The notes beneath the pieces were generated by a model, which saw only the letters and a program-made list of their open reading frames with translations, was not told where the DNA came from and made no database searches. A DNA stretch of 42,726 nt, taken from W0P28-013 sp963593685 (GTDB lineage: Bacteria; Bacteroidota; Bacteroidia; Bacteroidales; Paludibacteraceae). This document shows positions 24,847 through 32,639 of the stretch, one piece after another; positions within the stretch are counted from its first letter, which is position 1, and every line of letters begins with the position of its first letter. The position numbers and the translations under genes were made by a program. Location: NCBI GenBank assembly GCA_963593685.1, contig CAVBBP010000019.1, positions 1 to 42,726 of the forward strand, given 5' to 3'.

Positions 24847-26553
24847 ATGACAACAACGGCAGAAGAGGCTCCGAAAAAGAGTCTGAATTTTATCGAACAG
24901 ATTGTAGAAGACGACCTGAAAGAGGGCAAAAACGGCGGACGCATTCAGACGCGCTTTCCGCCCGAACCGAACGGTTACCTACACATCGGACATGTAAAAG
25001 CCATCTGTATGGATTTCGGTATTGCCGAAAAATACCACGGCATTTGCAACCTGCGTTTCGACGACACAAACCCTGTGAAAGAAGATGTAGAGTATGTCGA
25101 TTCGATTCAGCAAGACATCGCTTGGCTGGGCTTCAAATGGGGGGCGGTCTATTACGCCAGCGACTATTTTCAGCAACTCTACGACCTCGCAATCCGTTTT
25201 ATTAAGGAAGGCAAAGCGTATGTCGATGAGCAGACCGCCGAGCAGATAGCCGCGCAAAAAGGTACGCCCACCGAACCCGGCGTGGCTTCGCCCTACCGCG
25301 ACCGCCCGATTGAGGAGAATTTGCGCCTATTCGAAGCGATGCAGGCTGGCGAAATTGAGGACGGCAAGATGGTGCTGCGCGCCAAAATTGACATGGCGAA
25401 CCCAAACATGCACTTCCGCGACCCGATAATGTATCGTATCATCACCACGCACCCGCACCACCGCACGGGACGCAAGTGGAATGTCTATCCGATGTACGAT
25501 TTTGCGCACGGTCAGAGCGACTATTTCGAGGGCGTAACCCACTCGATATGCACTTTGGAATTTGAGGTGCACCGCCCACTCTACGACTGGTTTCTCGATC
25601 AGTTTGTCGAAGGCGATTACCGCCCGAAGCAGCGCGAATTTAACCGCCTGAACATCACCTACACCGTGATGAGCAAGCGCAAAATGCTCCAACTTGTCAA
25701 GGAGGGGCTTGTGCGTGGCTGGGACGACCCTCGTATGCCGACCGTGTGCGGTCTGCGCCGCCGTGGCTACACCGCCGAGGCGATACGCACTTTCATCGAC
25801 AAAATTGGCTACACCAAAGTCGAAGGCATGATTGATGTAGGCTTGTTGGAACACACCATTCGCGAAAATCTCAAAGAAGTTGCGCCGCGCATCTGCGCCA
25901 TTTTCGACCCTGTGAAACTCGTTATCACCAACTACGAGGGCGATGGCGAAACTATCACGGCAGAGAATATCGACGGGCACCCCGAACTCGGCACGCGTGA
26001 AATGCAGTTCGGGCGCGAACTCTATATCGAGCGGGGCGATTTTCTCGAAGAGGCGGACAAAAATTTCTTCCGTTTGAGTCCGGGCGGGCGTGAAGTGCGC
26101 CTGAAATCGGCGTATATCATTCAAGCCACAGGCTGCGAGAAGGATGCCGAGGGCAATATCACGACCGTCTATGCTACCTACGACCCGAACTCCAAGTCTG
26201 GCACCGAGGGCGGCAACCGCAAGACCAAATCGACCATCAACTGGGTGGAGTGCAAAAGTTGTATCGATGCCGAGGCACGCCTCTACGACCGTTTGTTTGC
26301 CGTAGAGAACCCATCTGCCGAAGAGGGCGACTTCCGCGATTTGCTCAATCCAAACAGTCTTGAAATCAAAACCATCAAGGTGGAAGGTTCGCTGGCGAAA
26401 GAGATGCACGCGCCAATCGTTGAGAATGGCATTGCGCAAGAAAATCACTACCAACTCTTGAAGCAGGGCTATTTTGTGATTGACCCCGACACCACCGCCG
26501 ACCGCTTAGTCCTCAACCGCACCGCCTCGCTGAAAGATAATTGGCAGAAATAG
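24847..26553 (+). CDS. glnS: Glutaminyl-tRNA synthetase
   Basis: A 568-residue class I aminoacyl-tRNA synthetase that charges tRNA-Gln. The HIGH motif is in RFPPEPNGYLHIGHVKAICM near residue 47; RFDDTNPVKE follows, and the second nucleotide-binding motif is VMSKRKMLQL (KMSKS equivalent) near residue 277. The catalytic core is followed by the two beta-barrel anticodon-binding domains (from about residue 345, for example FVIDPDTTADRLVLNRTASLKD at the end). Glu versus Gln specificity is supported by ITTHPHHRTGRKWNVYPMYDFAH (given in part: the YPMYDFAHGQSD segment of GlnRS). The length fits. It is monocistronic, divergent from a tRNA cluster. Confidence 0.97.
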   Translation: MTTTAEEAPKKSLNFIEQIVEDDLKEGKNGGRIQTRFPPEPNGYLHIGHVKAICMDFGIAEKYHGICNLRFDDTNPVKEDVEYVDSIQQDIAWLGFKWGAVYYASDYFQQLYDLAIRFIKEGKAYVDEQTAEQIAAQKGTPTEPGVASPYRDRPIEENLRLFEAMQAGEIEDGKMVLRAKIDMANPNMHFRDPIMYRIITTHPHHRTGRKWNVYPMYDFAHGQSDYFEGVTHSICTLEFEVHRPLYDWFLDQFVEGDYRPKQREFNRLNITYTVMSKRKMLQLVKEGLVRGWDDPRMPTVCGLRRRGYTAEAIRTFIDKIGYTKVEGMIDVGLLEHTIRENLKEVAPRICAIFDPVKLVITNYEGDGETITAENIDGHPELGTREMQFGRELYIERGDFLEEADKNFFRLSPGGREVRLKSAYIIQATGCEKDAEGNITTVYATYDPNSKSGTEGGNRKTKSTINWVECKSCIDAEARLYDRLFAVENPSAEEGDFRDLLNPNSLEIKTIKVEGSLAKEMHAPIVENGIAQENHYQLLKQGYFVIDPDTTADRLVLNRTASLKDNWQK

Positions 26554-26609
26554 AGGTTAGATCGTTTTACGGCTGTTAGACCGCTGCGTACTACATTCAA
26601 AACCACATT

Positions 26610-26642
26610 ATGGCTGCTTGACAGTTCTTGTTAAGCAGCCAT
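26610..26642 (+). terminator. Terminator of glnS
   Basis: A 10-bp perfect stem (ATGGCTGCTT with AAGCAGCCAT) with a 13-nt loop, then CTTTGTTT, 57 nt past the glnS stop. Confidence 0.65.
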
Positions 26643-26763
26643 CTTTGTTTCATAACAATCGAATCATTTGGGGGCTATAGGTCATTTTGCAGGCTGATTT
26701 CTTTGTATCAGCAGATTTATAGTAATTTTTCGGCATTCAAAACACTAAAAAAAAAGCCGCAAA

Positions 26764-26886
26764 ATGAACAGAAAAACATGTCCTCAATATGGCCCTCAAA
26801 AACCAAGAAAAACGATACTCGAAATAGCGTACAATTGCACAGGGGGATTTATAGAGGGCTTCTATAAATTATTACGAGAAGGATGA
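26764..26886 (+). CDS. Possible small protein, 40 residues, unknown
   Basis: An ATG-to-TGA frame of 41 codons beginning MNRKTCPQYGPQKP and continuing ILEIAYNCTGGFIEGFYK. The first part is basic, the second looks like an ordinary soluble or weakly amphipathic helix. No family is recognised and no promoter fits well upstream. It could equally be a remnant of a longer gene or chance. Confidence 0.2.
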   Translation: MNRKTCPQYGPQKPRKTILEIAYNCTGGFIEGFYKLLREG

Positions 26887-27047
26887 GTAGTTAGCAGTGA
26901 TTTTAATTTCCCAATTATCTAAATTCCAGTCATTTAATTAATTTTTGGAGGCATTTTGGGAACGCAAACAATTCGCTATGCGCATTTTTTCTCCGCTCGG
27001 CATTGCTCAAACGAGTTTTCGTTTGCGCTCGCTTAATTGCAAAATCG

Positions 27048-27080
27048 GTTCGTTTCTTTTGATCGTCAAAAGAAATGAAC
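27048..27080. repeat. Dispersed hairpin repeat, copy 2
   Basis: GTTCGTTTCTTTTG, loop ATCGT, CAAAAGAAATGAAC. It is the same hairpin as at 57-89, differing in the loop. It lies 32 nt past the stop of the minus-strand ABC ATPase gene and could influence its 3' end. Confidence 0.7.
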
Positions 27081-27111
27081 AAAAAGACGGAAAATTTTAC
27101 TCGCGATAATT

Positions 27112-28068
27112 TTATAGAGCGGCTTCGAGCAGACGGAGCGTCGCTTCTATTGTGTGCGTGTGTTGTCCAAGCAGTTCGAAACCGTTGCTGGTAGCTTTTA
27201 TGCTGACTTGTGCTCCGTTTTGTGTGCCGATTCCGTGGCGTGCAAGCGCGCGTTGCAACCATGCGGCGGCCACCATATCGCCTTCGATAGCAACGAACCG
27301 GCTGCACGCAGGCGAAGCCACCACACAATGCCCACTCGCAGGGTCGAAATGGAAATTGTCGCTGCCAAAAGCCGCCGCAATCTCGCCTGTTAGCATCAGG
27401 TCTTCGGGAATGCCAGTGCGCACGCCTTGACTGTCCATCAGCCACAGACGGTCGGCCATTTGCAGTGCCAAATCGAGTTCGTGCGTCGATAGAATGAATG
27501 TCTTGCGTGTGCTGGCCGAGAGTTGGCGCAGCAGCAGCATTATCTCGATGCGGTTGGGCAGGTCGAGGTGCGCCGTCGGTTCGTCGAGCAGCACCAGCGG
27601 CGTGTCTTGCGCCAAGGCTTTGGCAATGATGCCGCGCTGGCGTTCGCCGTCGCTCACTTCGCTCACAAAAGCGTGCGCTTTGTGCGCCAAATCGACCTGC
27701 AGCAGCACCGTTTCGACGATTTGCTCGTCGTCGTCCGACAGCCGCCCCGCCCAGTTGGTATAAGGGAAACGCCCCATCGCCACAAGGTCGTGCAGTGTCA
27801 GATTTTCCACCGCAATGTTGTCGGTCAGCACCAGCGACAGCAGCGTGGCGCGCTGCGCATTTGTCAGGTGCGCCACATTTTGCCCGTGAACCGTTACCGC
27901 ACCGCCCAGCGGTTTTTGCAGCCCCGCCAGCGTGCGTAGCAGCGTGCTTTTGCCCGTGCCATTTTTGCCAACAAGACAAATCATCTCGCCGTCTGAAGCC
28001 GTCAAACAGAGGTCGCGCTGAACACTCTTTTTGCCATAACCGATATTTAGCGATGTCGTTTTTAACAT
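27112..28068 (-). CDS. ABC transporter ATPase of the iron-siderophore/cobalamin importer type
   Basis: A 318-residue nucleotide-binding subunit resembling FecE/FhuC/BtuD. Walker A is GKNGTGKST (residues 34-42), the Q-loop region is followed by DLVAMGRFPYTNW, a family hallmark (MGRxPY). The signature is SDGERQRG (139-146), Walker B LVLLDEPTAHLD (158-169) and the switch His is in STHE (His196). The C-terminal 60-70 residues exceed the usual 250-260 length and have a VVASPACSRFVAIEGDMVAAAWL segment of unknown role. No permease or binding protein is next to it, so its partners are elsewhere. Substrate is uncertain; cobalamin or iron chelate are the usual ones. Confidence 0.88.
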   Translation of the reverse strand: MLKTTSLNIGYGKKSVQRDLCLTASDGEMICLVGKNGTGKSTLLRTLAGLQKPLGGAVTVHGQNVAHLTNAQRATLLSLVLTDNIAVENLTLHDLVAMGRFPYTNWAGRLSDDDEQIVETVLLQVDLAHKAHAFVSEVSDGERQRGIIAKALAQDTPLVLLDEPTAHLDLPNRIEIMLLLRQLSASTRKTFILSTHELDLALQMADRLWLMDSQGVRTGIPEDLMLTGEIAAAFGSDNFHFDPASGHCVVASPACSRFVAIEGDMVAAAWLQRALARHGIGTQNGAQVSIKATSNGFELLGQHTHTIEATLRLLEAAL

Positions 28069-28229
28069 CCTTTCCTGCGGAAAATAGTTGATTTATTTCT
28101 GATTTCTATGTTTGGTTGATCAGTTGATTGGTTGATCGGTTGATTGGTCGTTAAAAAAGTTGATGAGTTGAAAAGTTTAATAGGTTCAACTGCTTTTTTC
28201 ACTCCTCACTCCTAATTCCTCACTCCTAA
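28069..28229. repeat. Intergenic repeats (inverted CAATCAAC family)
   Basis: GGTTGATCAGTTGATTGGTTGATCGG-type units (given in part) and the CTCCTCACTCCTAATTCC tract are inverted copies of modules at 13097-13363 and 28896-28940. No gene or clear promoter is seen between the DUF456 and ABC genes. Confidence 0.55.
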
Positions 28230-28703
28230 CTAAATCAGCGCTGCCACGAAATAGTAGATCATCAGTCCCGAGGCGATGAGTTTGGCGAGTGTGCCGCAAA
28301 GGAAGCCGACAAACGCCGCTGCGCCCGATTTTAGGGCGGCTGCCATCTCTTTGCCAGCAATCAGTTCGCCGACCAGCGCGCCCAAAAATGGGCCAAGCAC
28401 AATGCCCCACGGTCCAAAAAAGAAACCCACGCACAGACCGATGGTGCTGCCCCACACGCCAGCCTTGCCGCCGCCCGACCATTTGGTGGACCACACAGGC
28501 AGCAGCGAATCGAGCAGTTGCACCACTACAACCACCGCCGCCCACACCAACAAAAATGTCAGCGAAAACGGCTCACGGCTGGTAAATTGCAACAAAAGCA
28601 GCCCCACATAACCGAGCGGCACGCCAGGGACAACAGGCACAATCGCGCCCACAAGTCCGACCAACAGGCAAATCGCCCCAAGCACAATCAAAACTGTGTC
28701 CAT
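28230..28703 (-). CDS. DUF456 membrane protein
   Basis: A 157-residue inner-membrane protein. It has about four hydrophobic segments, beginning VLIVLGAICLLVGLVGAIVP with the DUF456 pattern G-x-x-G-x-x-x-P-x-x-P-G-x-P (LVGAIVPVVPGVPLGYVGLL), and a glycine-zipper middle (GVWGSTIGLCVGFFFGPWG, GPFLGALVGELIAGK). The family is widespread and has no known function. The ATG at 28703 is preferred over a longer frame from 28793, because the extra 30 residues are encoded by promoter-like and repeat DNA (a minus-strand TATCTTTG lies at 28731-28738). Confidence 0.88.
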   Translation of the reverse strand: MDTVLIVLGAICLLVGLVGAIVPVVPGVPLGYVGLLLLQFTSREPFSLTFLLVWAAVVVVVQLLDSLLPVWSTKWSGGGKAGVWGSTIGLCVGFFFGPWGIVLGPFLGALVGELIAGKEMAAALKSGAAAFVGFLCGTLAKLIASGLMIYYFVAALI

Positions 28704-28730
28704 CGCCAGCGGCAAAAATCGTTTGTCCGA

Positions 28731-28738
28731 CAAAGATA
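28731..28738 (-). promoter_or_regulatory. -7 element for the DUF456 gene (TATCTTTG)
   Basis: The minus-strand TATCTTTG lies 27 nt upstream of the ATG at 28703. A plus-strand TAATTTTG (28762-28769) close by could be the divergent promoter for the MFS gene, though with a leader of about 200 nt. Confidence 0.5.
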
Positions 28739-28974
28739 GCAGTTTTCTACGAAATAATTTGTAATTTTGCACCGAACAATTGATAATTGACAATGTAAGA
28801 TTTCTAGTTTCTAATTTCTAGTTTCTAGTTATTCATTTGAAAATTTGAAAATTTGAAGATTTGAAGATTGTTTTTGCCTCATAGACCCTTATTAATGCGT
28901 TAAACTTATCAACTCATCAACCGATCAACTTATCAACCCAATCTAAAATCGTTTTAGTTAAAGATAAAAAAATT

Positions 28975-30591
28975 ATGGTAGAAAAGATTCAAACCTTACG
29001 CGACAGCAGTGCGGCACGCTGGACTGCGTTGTTGTTGTTGGCGCTGGCCATGTTTTGCGCCTACATTTTCATGGACATTTTGTCGCCCATCAAAGACCTG
29101 ATGCAGAGCGAGCGCGGCTGGGATTCCACCGCTTTTGGCACGATGCAAGGTGCCGAAACATTCCTCAATGTGTTCGTGTTTTTCCTGATTTTTGCGGGCA
29201 TTATTCTCGACAAAATGGGCGTGCGTTTCACGGCACTGCTTTCGGGTGCGGTGATGCTGGTTGGCGCACTCATCAAATACTTTGCCATCTCCGAAGCGTT
29301 CATCGGCAGTAGCGCCGAGGGGTGGTTCACCACGCACCTCAACTATGTGCCGCTGTTCGACGAACTGGGCGTTTCGCCATTCTACGAAGGTATGCCAGCA
29401 TCGGCCAAACTTGCCGCCATCGGATTCATGATTTTTGGTTGCGGTGCCGAAATGGGCGGCATCACCGTGTCGCGCGGCATTGTGAAGTGGTTCAAAGGGC
29501 GCGAAACCGCTCTGGCCATGGGTTCAGAAATGGCGTTGGCGCGCTTGGGCGTGGCCACTTGCATGATTTTCTCGCCGTTTTTTGCGCGTTTGGGCGGCAC
29601 AGTCGATGTGTCGCGCTCGGTGGCATTTGGCGTGGTGCTGCTCTGCATTGCGCTCATCATGTTTGTGGTCTATTTCTTTATGGACAAAAAACTCGATGCG
29701 CAAACGGGAGAGGCCGAGGAGAAAGACGATCCGTTCAAAATCAGCGACATCGGCAAAATTCTCTCGAGCGGCGGATTTTGGCTCGTGGCACTGCTTTGTG
29801 TGCTTTACTATTCCGCCATTTTCCCCTTCCAAAAATATGCGGTGAATATGCTGCAATGCAATCTGTCGCTCTCCGTTCCCGAAGCCGATTCGTTCTGGAG
29901 CAGCAGCCAAGTTGCTATCATTCAATATGTGGCGATGTTGGTGGTTGCTGTTAGCGCATTTGCAAGCAATTTTCTCAAAAATCGTTCGCTGAAATACACG
30001 CTGATGGCGGTGGCAGTAGCGGCGCTTGTGGGCTATTGCTACATGGGCTACATGCGCGGCACGGCCGAAACAATTTTTGCGGTGTTCCCGCTGCTGGCAG
30101 TGGCTATCACGCCTGTGCTTGGCAACTATGTCGATCACAAAGGCAAGGCGGCTTCGATGTTGGTTATTGGCTCGCTGCTGCTCATCTTGTGCCACCTTAC
30201 ATTTGCATTTGTTTTGCCTTGTTTCAAAGGAAATGCCGTTGGTGGCGTGATGGTGGCCTACATTACTATTTTGGTGCTTGGCGCTTCGTTCTCGCTCGTG
30301 CCAGCCGCCCTTTGGCCAAGCGTTCCGAAACTGGTGGACGAAAAAATTATCGGCTCGGCTTACGCGCTCATTTTTTGGATTCAAAATATCGGTCTGTGGC
30401 TCTTCCCGCTGCTCATCGGCAAAGTACTCGATGCCACCAACGAAGGCGTTACCAATCCGCACGAATACAACTACACTTGGCCGCTTGTGATGCTGGCTGG
30501 ACTGGGCATTGCGGCGCTGCTACTCGGTTTTGTGCTGAAGGCGTGGGACAAGAAAAAAGGGCTTGGCTTGGAACTGCCCAATGTGAAGTGA
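28975..30591 (+). CDS. Major facilitator superfamily transporter
   Basis: A 538-residue inner-membrane protein with about 12 hydrophobic helices. The first is ALLLLALAMFCAYIFMDIL, then LNVFVFFLIFAGIILDKMGVRFTALLSGAVMLVGA with the MFS loop-2/3 G-x-x-x-D-(K)-x-G-x-R motif. An extra periplasmic insert occurs after the third helix (about residues 108-145, SEAFIGSSAEGWFTTHLNYVP). The C-terminal half includes GVMVAYITILVLGASFSLVPAALWPSVPKLV and IGSAYALIFWIQNIGLW. This last motif resembles a Bacteroidota MFS group with no assigned substrate. The preceding gap (28795-28974) is repeat-rich. The next gene starts only 10 nt after its stop. Confidence 0.85.
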   Translation: MVEKIQTLRDSSAARWTALLLLALAMFCAYIFMDILSPIKDLMQSERGWDSTAFGTMQGAETFLNVFVFFLIFAGIILDKMGVRFTALLSGAVMLVGALIKYFAISEAFIGSSAEGWFTTHLNYVPLFDELGVSPFYEGMPASAKLAAIGFMIFGCGAEMGGITVSRGIVKWFKGRETALAMGSEMALARLGVATCMIFSPFFARLGGTVDVSRSVAFGVVLLCIALIMFVVYFFMDKKLDAQTGEAEEKDDPFKISDIGKILSSGGFWLVALLCVLYYSAIFPFQKYAVNMLQCNLSLSVPEADSFWSSSQVAIIQYVAMLVVAVSAFASNFLKNRSLKYTLMAVAVAALVGYCYMGYMRGTAETIFAVFPLLAVAITPVLGNYVDHKGKAASMLVIGSLLLILCHLTFAFVLPCFKGNAVGGVMVAYITILVLGASFSLVPAALWPSVPKLVDEKIIGSAYALIFWIQNIGLWLFPLLIGKVLDATNEGVTNPHEYNYTWPLVMLAGLGIAALLLGFVLKAWDKKKGLGLELPNVK

Positions 30592-30601
30592 TTGTCCGAC
30601 C

Positions 30602-31306
30602 GTGGGAACGCTCTATCTGATACCGACCGTGTTGAGCGACAGTGCGCCGCTCGCGCAGGTTTTGCCCAGTGGTAACGCTGCCATCGTGGCGCAGTTGAAG
30701 CATTTCATTGTGGAGAATGTGCGCACGGCACGCCGTTTTCTGAAACAGGTCGATCGAAATATCGACATCGATGCGCTGACTTTCTACGAACTAAACCAGC
30801 ACACCGACCTTGCGCAGATTGGCGGCTACCTGCGTCCGCTCGAGCAGGGCGAAGATGTCGGTATCATCAGCGAGGCGGGCTGCCCTGCCATAGCCGATCC
30901 CGGTGCTGATGTGGTGGCGTTGGCGCAACAGCACGGCGTGAAAGTGGTGCCGCTGGTTGGACCGTCGAGCATACTGCTATCGCTCATGGCGAGCGGTTTC
31001 AACGGACAGAGTTTCGCCTTTCACGGCTACCTGCCCATCGACAAAAACGACCGCGCGCAACGCCTCAAACTGCTCGAACGGCGCATCTACACCGAAAACC
31101 AAACGCAGATTTTCATCGAAACGCCCTACCGAAACCGACAAATGGTGGACGACCTCTGCCGAATACTGCAACCACAAACAAAACTTTGCATCGCCAGCAA
31201 CATCACTGGCACCACCGAAAACATACGCACACGCACCATCGCCCACTGGAAAAAATCGCTCCCCGACATCGGCAAAGTGCCGTGTATCTTCCTCATTTTC
31301 AAATAG
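30602..31306 (+). CDS. RsmI-like SAM-dependent (tetrapyrrole-methylase fold) methyltransferase
   Basis: A 234-residue member of the RsmI/YraL branch. It starts with GTG (GTLYLIPTVLSDSAP), matching the family start G-x-L-Y-L-I/V-P-T-x-L. The SAM-binding features are DVGIISEAGCPAIADPGADVV and the glycine-containing VKVVPLVGPSSILLSLMASG. FAFHGYLPIDKNDR and IETPYRNRQMVDDL are typical of this group. RsmI methylates the 2'-O of C1402 in 16S rRNA, but Bacteroidota often carry a second shorter paralogue like this whose target is not established. It overlaps no gene and is probably co-transcribed with the MFS gene 10 nt upstream. Confidence 0.88.
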   Translation: MGTLYLIPTVLSDSAPLAQVLPSGNAAIVAQLKHFIVENVRTARRFLKQVDRNIDIDALTFYELNQHTDLAQIGGYLRPLEQGEDVGIISEAGCPAIADPGADVVALAQQHGVKVVPLVGPSSILLSLMASGFNGQSFAFHGYLPIDKNDRAQRLKLLERRIYTENQTQIFIETPYRNRQMVDDLCRILQPQTKLCIASNITGTTENIRTRTIAHWKKSLPDIGKVPCIFLIFK

Positions 31307-31755
31307 CAAGGTGCGAGGCGAAAGTTTATAGGTTAGAGGTTATCGTTTATAGAAGATAGAACATAGACAAATGTTAGTGTGAAAGTCTATAAAGTTGAAA
31401 GTTGAAAGTAGGGACGCACCGAGTGCGTCCGATGAATAAAGAGTAAAGAATAAAGACAAAAGACTTTTTTATTTAAAAATTTGAAAATTGCGGCGGTGTT
31501 GAATGCAAATAATTCTTAATTCTAAATTCATAACTCTTAATTAAACGAAGGCTTTTCCCCCTTCGGGGGAAACGGGAAAGGGGGCTACGACCAAGAAAAT
31601 GAATAATTAACAATGAAGAATGAATAATAATTTCAAATAACCCAATCAACAAATCACCAAAAACTTTCAACTTTATACACTTTACACTTTATAGACTTTC
31701 TCACTTTCATACTTTCATACTTTCACACTTTATAAACTTTACAAATTGAACAATC
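31307..31755. repeat. 449-nt gap filled with intergenic repeats
   Basis: No gene is seen. Modules: TTATAGGTTAGAGGTTATCG (as near 17228), a GGGACGCACCGAGTGCGTCC hairpin (31411-31430), AATAAAGACAAAAGAC, and the C5-TTCG-G5 element (31548-31592, copy of 17275-17321). Then comes a long run of CTTTCATACTTTCACACTTTATA-like units (given in part) from 31660 to 31745. The hairpins could end the RsmI-like transcript. No Bacteroidota-type promoter for fabG is obvious. Confidence 0.6.
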
Positions 31756-32502
31756 ATGAACCTACTACAAAACAAGGTCGCTCTTATCACTGGGGCGGCG
31801 CGCGGCATTGGCAAGGCCGTAGCACTGAAATTTGCCGCCGAAGGGGCCGATATTGCCTTCACCGACTTGGAAATCAACGCATTGACCGAGCAAACCCGAA
31901 GCGAAATCGAGGCATTGGGCGTAACCTGTCGCGCCTACGCTTCGAATGCAGCCGATTTCGAAGCCACACACGCTGTGGTGAAGCAGATACTCCACGATTT
32001 CGGCCATATCGATGTGCTGGTAAACAACGCTGGCATCACCAAAGATGGCCTGCTGCTGCGCATGACCGAACAACAGTGGGACGCCGTGCTGACCGTCAAT
32101 CTGAAATCGGCATTCAACTTTACGCACGCTGTTACGCCCATCATGATGCGCCAACGCGGCGGCTCCATCATCAATATGAGTTCGGTGGTGGGCGTAAACG
32201 GCAACGCAGGTCAGTGCAACTACGCCGCCTCGAAAGCGGGCTTGATTGCGCTCGCCAAATCGGTAGCCAAAGAGGTGGGCGCACGCGGCATACGCGCCAA
32301 CTGCATTGCGCCGGGCTTCATTCTCACCGACATGACACGCCAACTGTCCGACGATGTGCGCGAACAGTGGGTCAAAACCATTCCGTTGCGCCGCGCTGGC
32401 ACACCCGACGATGTGGCCAATGTCGCCACATTCCTCGCCAGCGACCTATCGAGTTATGTCAGCGGGCAGGTGATACACTGCTGCGGCGGCATGAGCATGT
32501 AG
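31756..32502 (+). CDS. fabG: 3-oxoacyl-[acyl-carrier-protein] reductase
   Basis: A 248-residue classical short-chain dehydrogenase/reductase that reduces beta-ketoacyl-ACP with NADPH in fatty-acid elongation. The cofactor motif TGAARGIG is at residues 12-19, the NNAG motif (VLVNNAGITKDGLLLRM) near residue 90, and the catalytic Ser143-Tyr156-Lys160 are in SSVVGVNGNAGQCNYAASKAG (given in part). The VNLKSAFNFTHAV segment supplies the Asn. ITKDGLLLRM and the C-terminal YVSGQVIHCCGGMSM are FabG-like rather than a generic SDR. It stands alone rather than in a fab operon. Confidence 0.92.
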   Translation: MNLLQNKVALITGAARGIGKAVALKFAAEGADIAFTDLEINALTEQTRSEIEALGVTCRAYASNAADFEATHAVVKQILHDFGHIDVLVNNAGITKDGLLLRMTEQQWDAVLTVNLKSAFNFTHAVTPIMMRQRGGSIINMSSVVGVNGNAGQCNYAASKAGLIALAKSVAKEVGARGIRANCIAPGFILTDMTRQLSDDVREQWVKTIPLRRAGTPDDVANVATFLASDLSSYVSGQVIHCCGGMSM

Positions 32503-32553
32503 CCAGCAACCAAAAGCGAAAGTGTGTTTTTTTGAAAAAAAATGCACTTTTTT

Positions 32554-32583
32554 TTGCATAAATAAACTTTTTTTGTACCTTTG
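32554..32583 (+). promoter_or_regulatory. Bacteroidota-type promoter for the amylase
   Basis: TTG at 32554-32556, 19 nt, then TACCTTTG at 32576-32583. The start site would be near 32590, about 50 nt before the ATG. Confidence 0.75.
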
Positions 32584-32639
32584 GGGCGTGTTTTCTATCA
32601 AAAAGAAAATTTTTATTCACACAATAATTTTTTAGTACT

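Larger units (their letters stand above)
26554..27111. other. 558-nt gap without a confident gene
   Basis: It contains the glnS terminator (26610-26642), a possible 40-codon ORF (26764-26886) and A/T-rich DNA. It ends with the second copy of the dispersed hairpin repeat (27048-27080), preceded by GCATTGCTCAAACGAG/TTTTCGTTTGCGCTCGC sequence. The 79-codon plus frame at 26628-26867 starts inside the terminator and does not look like a protein. Confidence 0.6.

Noticed and set aside
26628..26867. A 79-codon ORF after glnS
   Set aside because: It starts inside the glnS terminator hairpin, and its composition looks like translated A/T-rich spacer.
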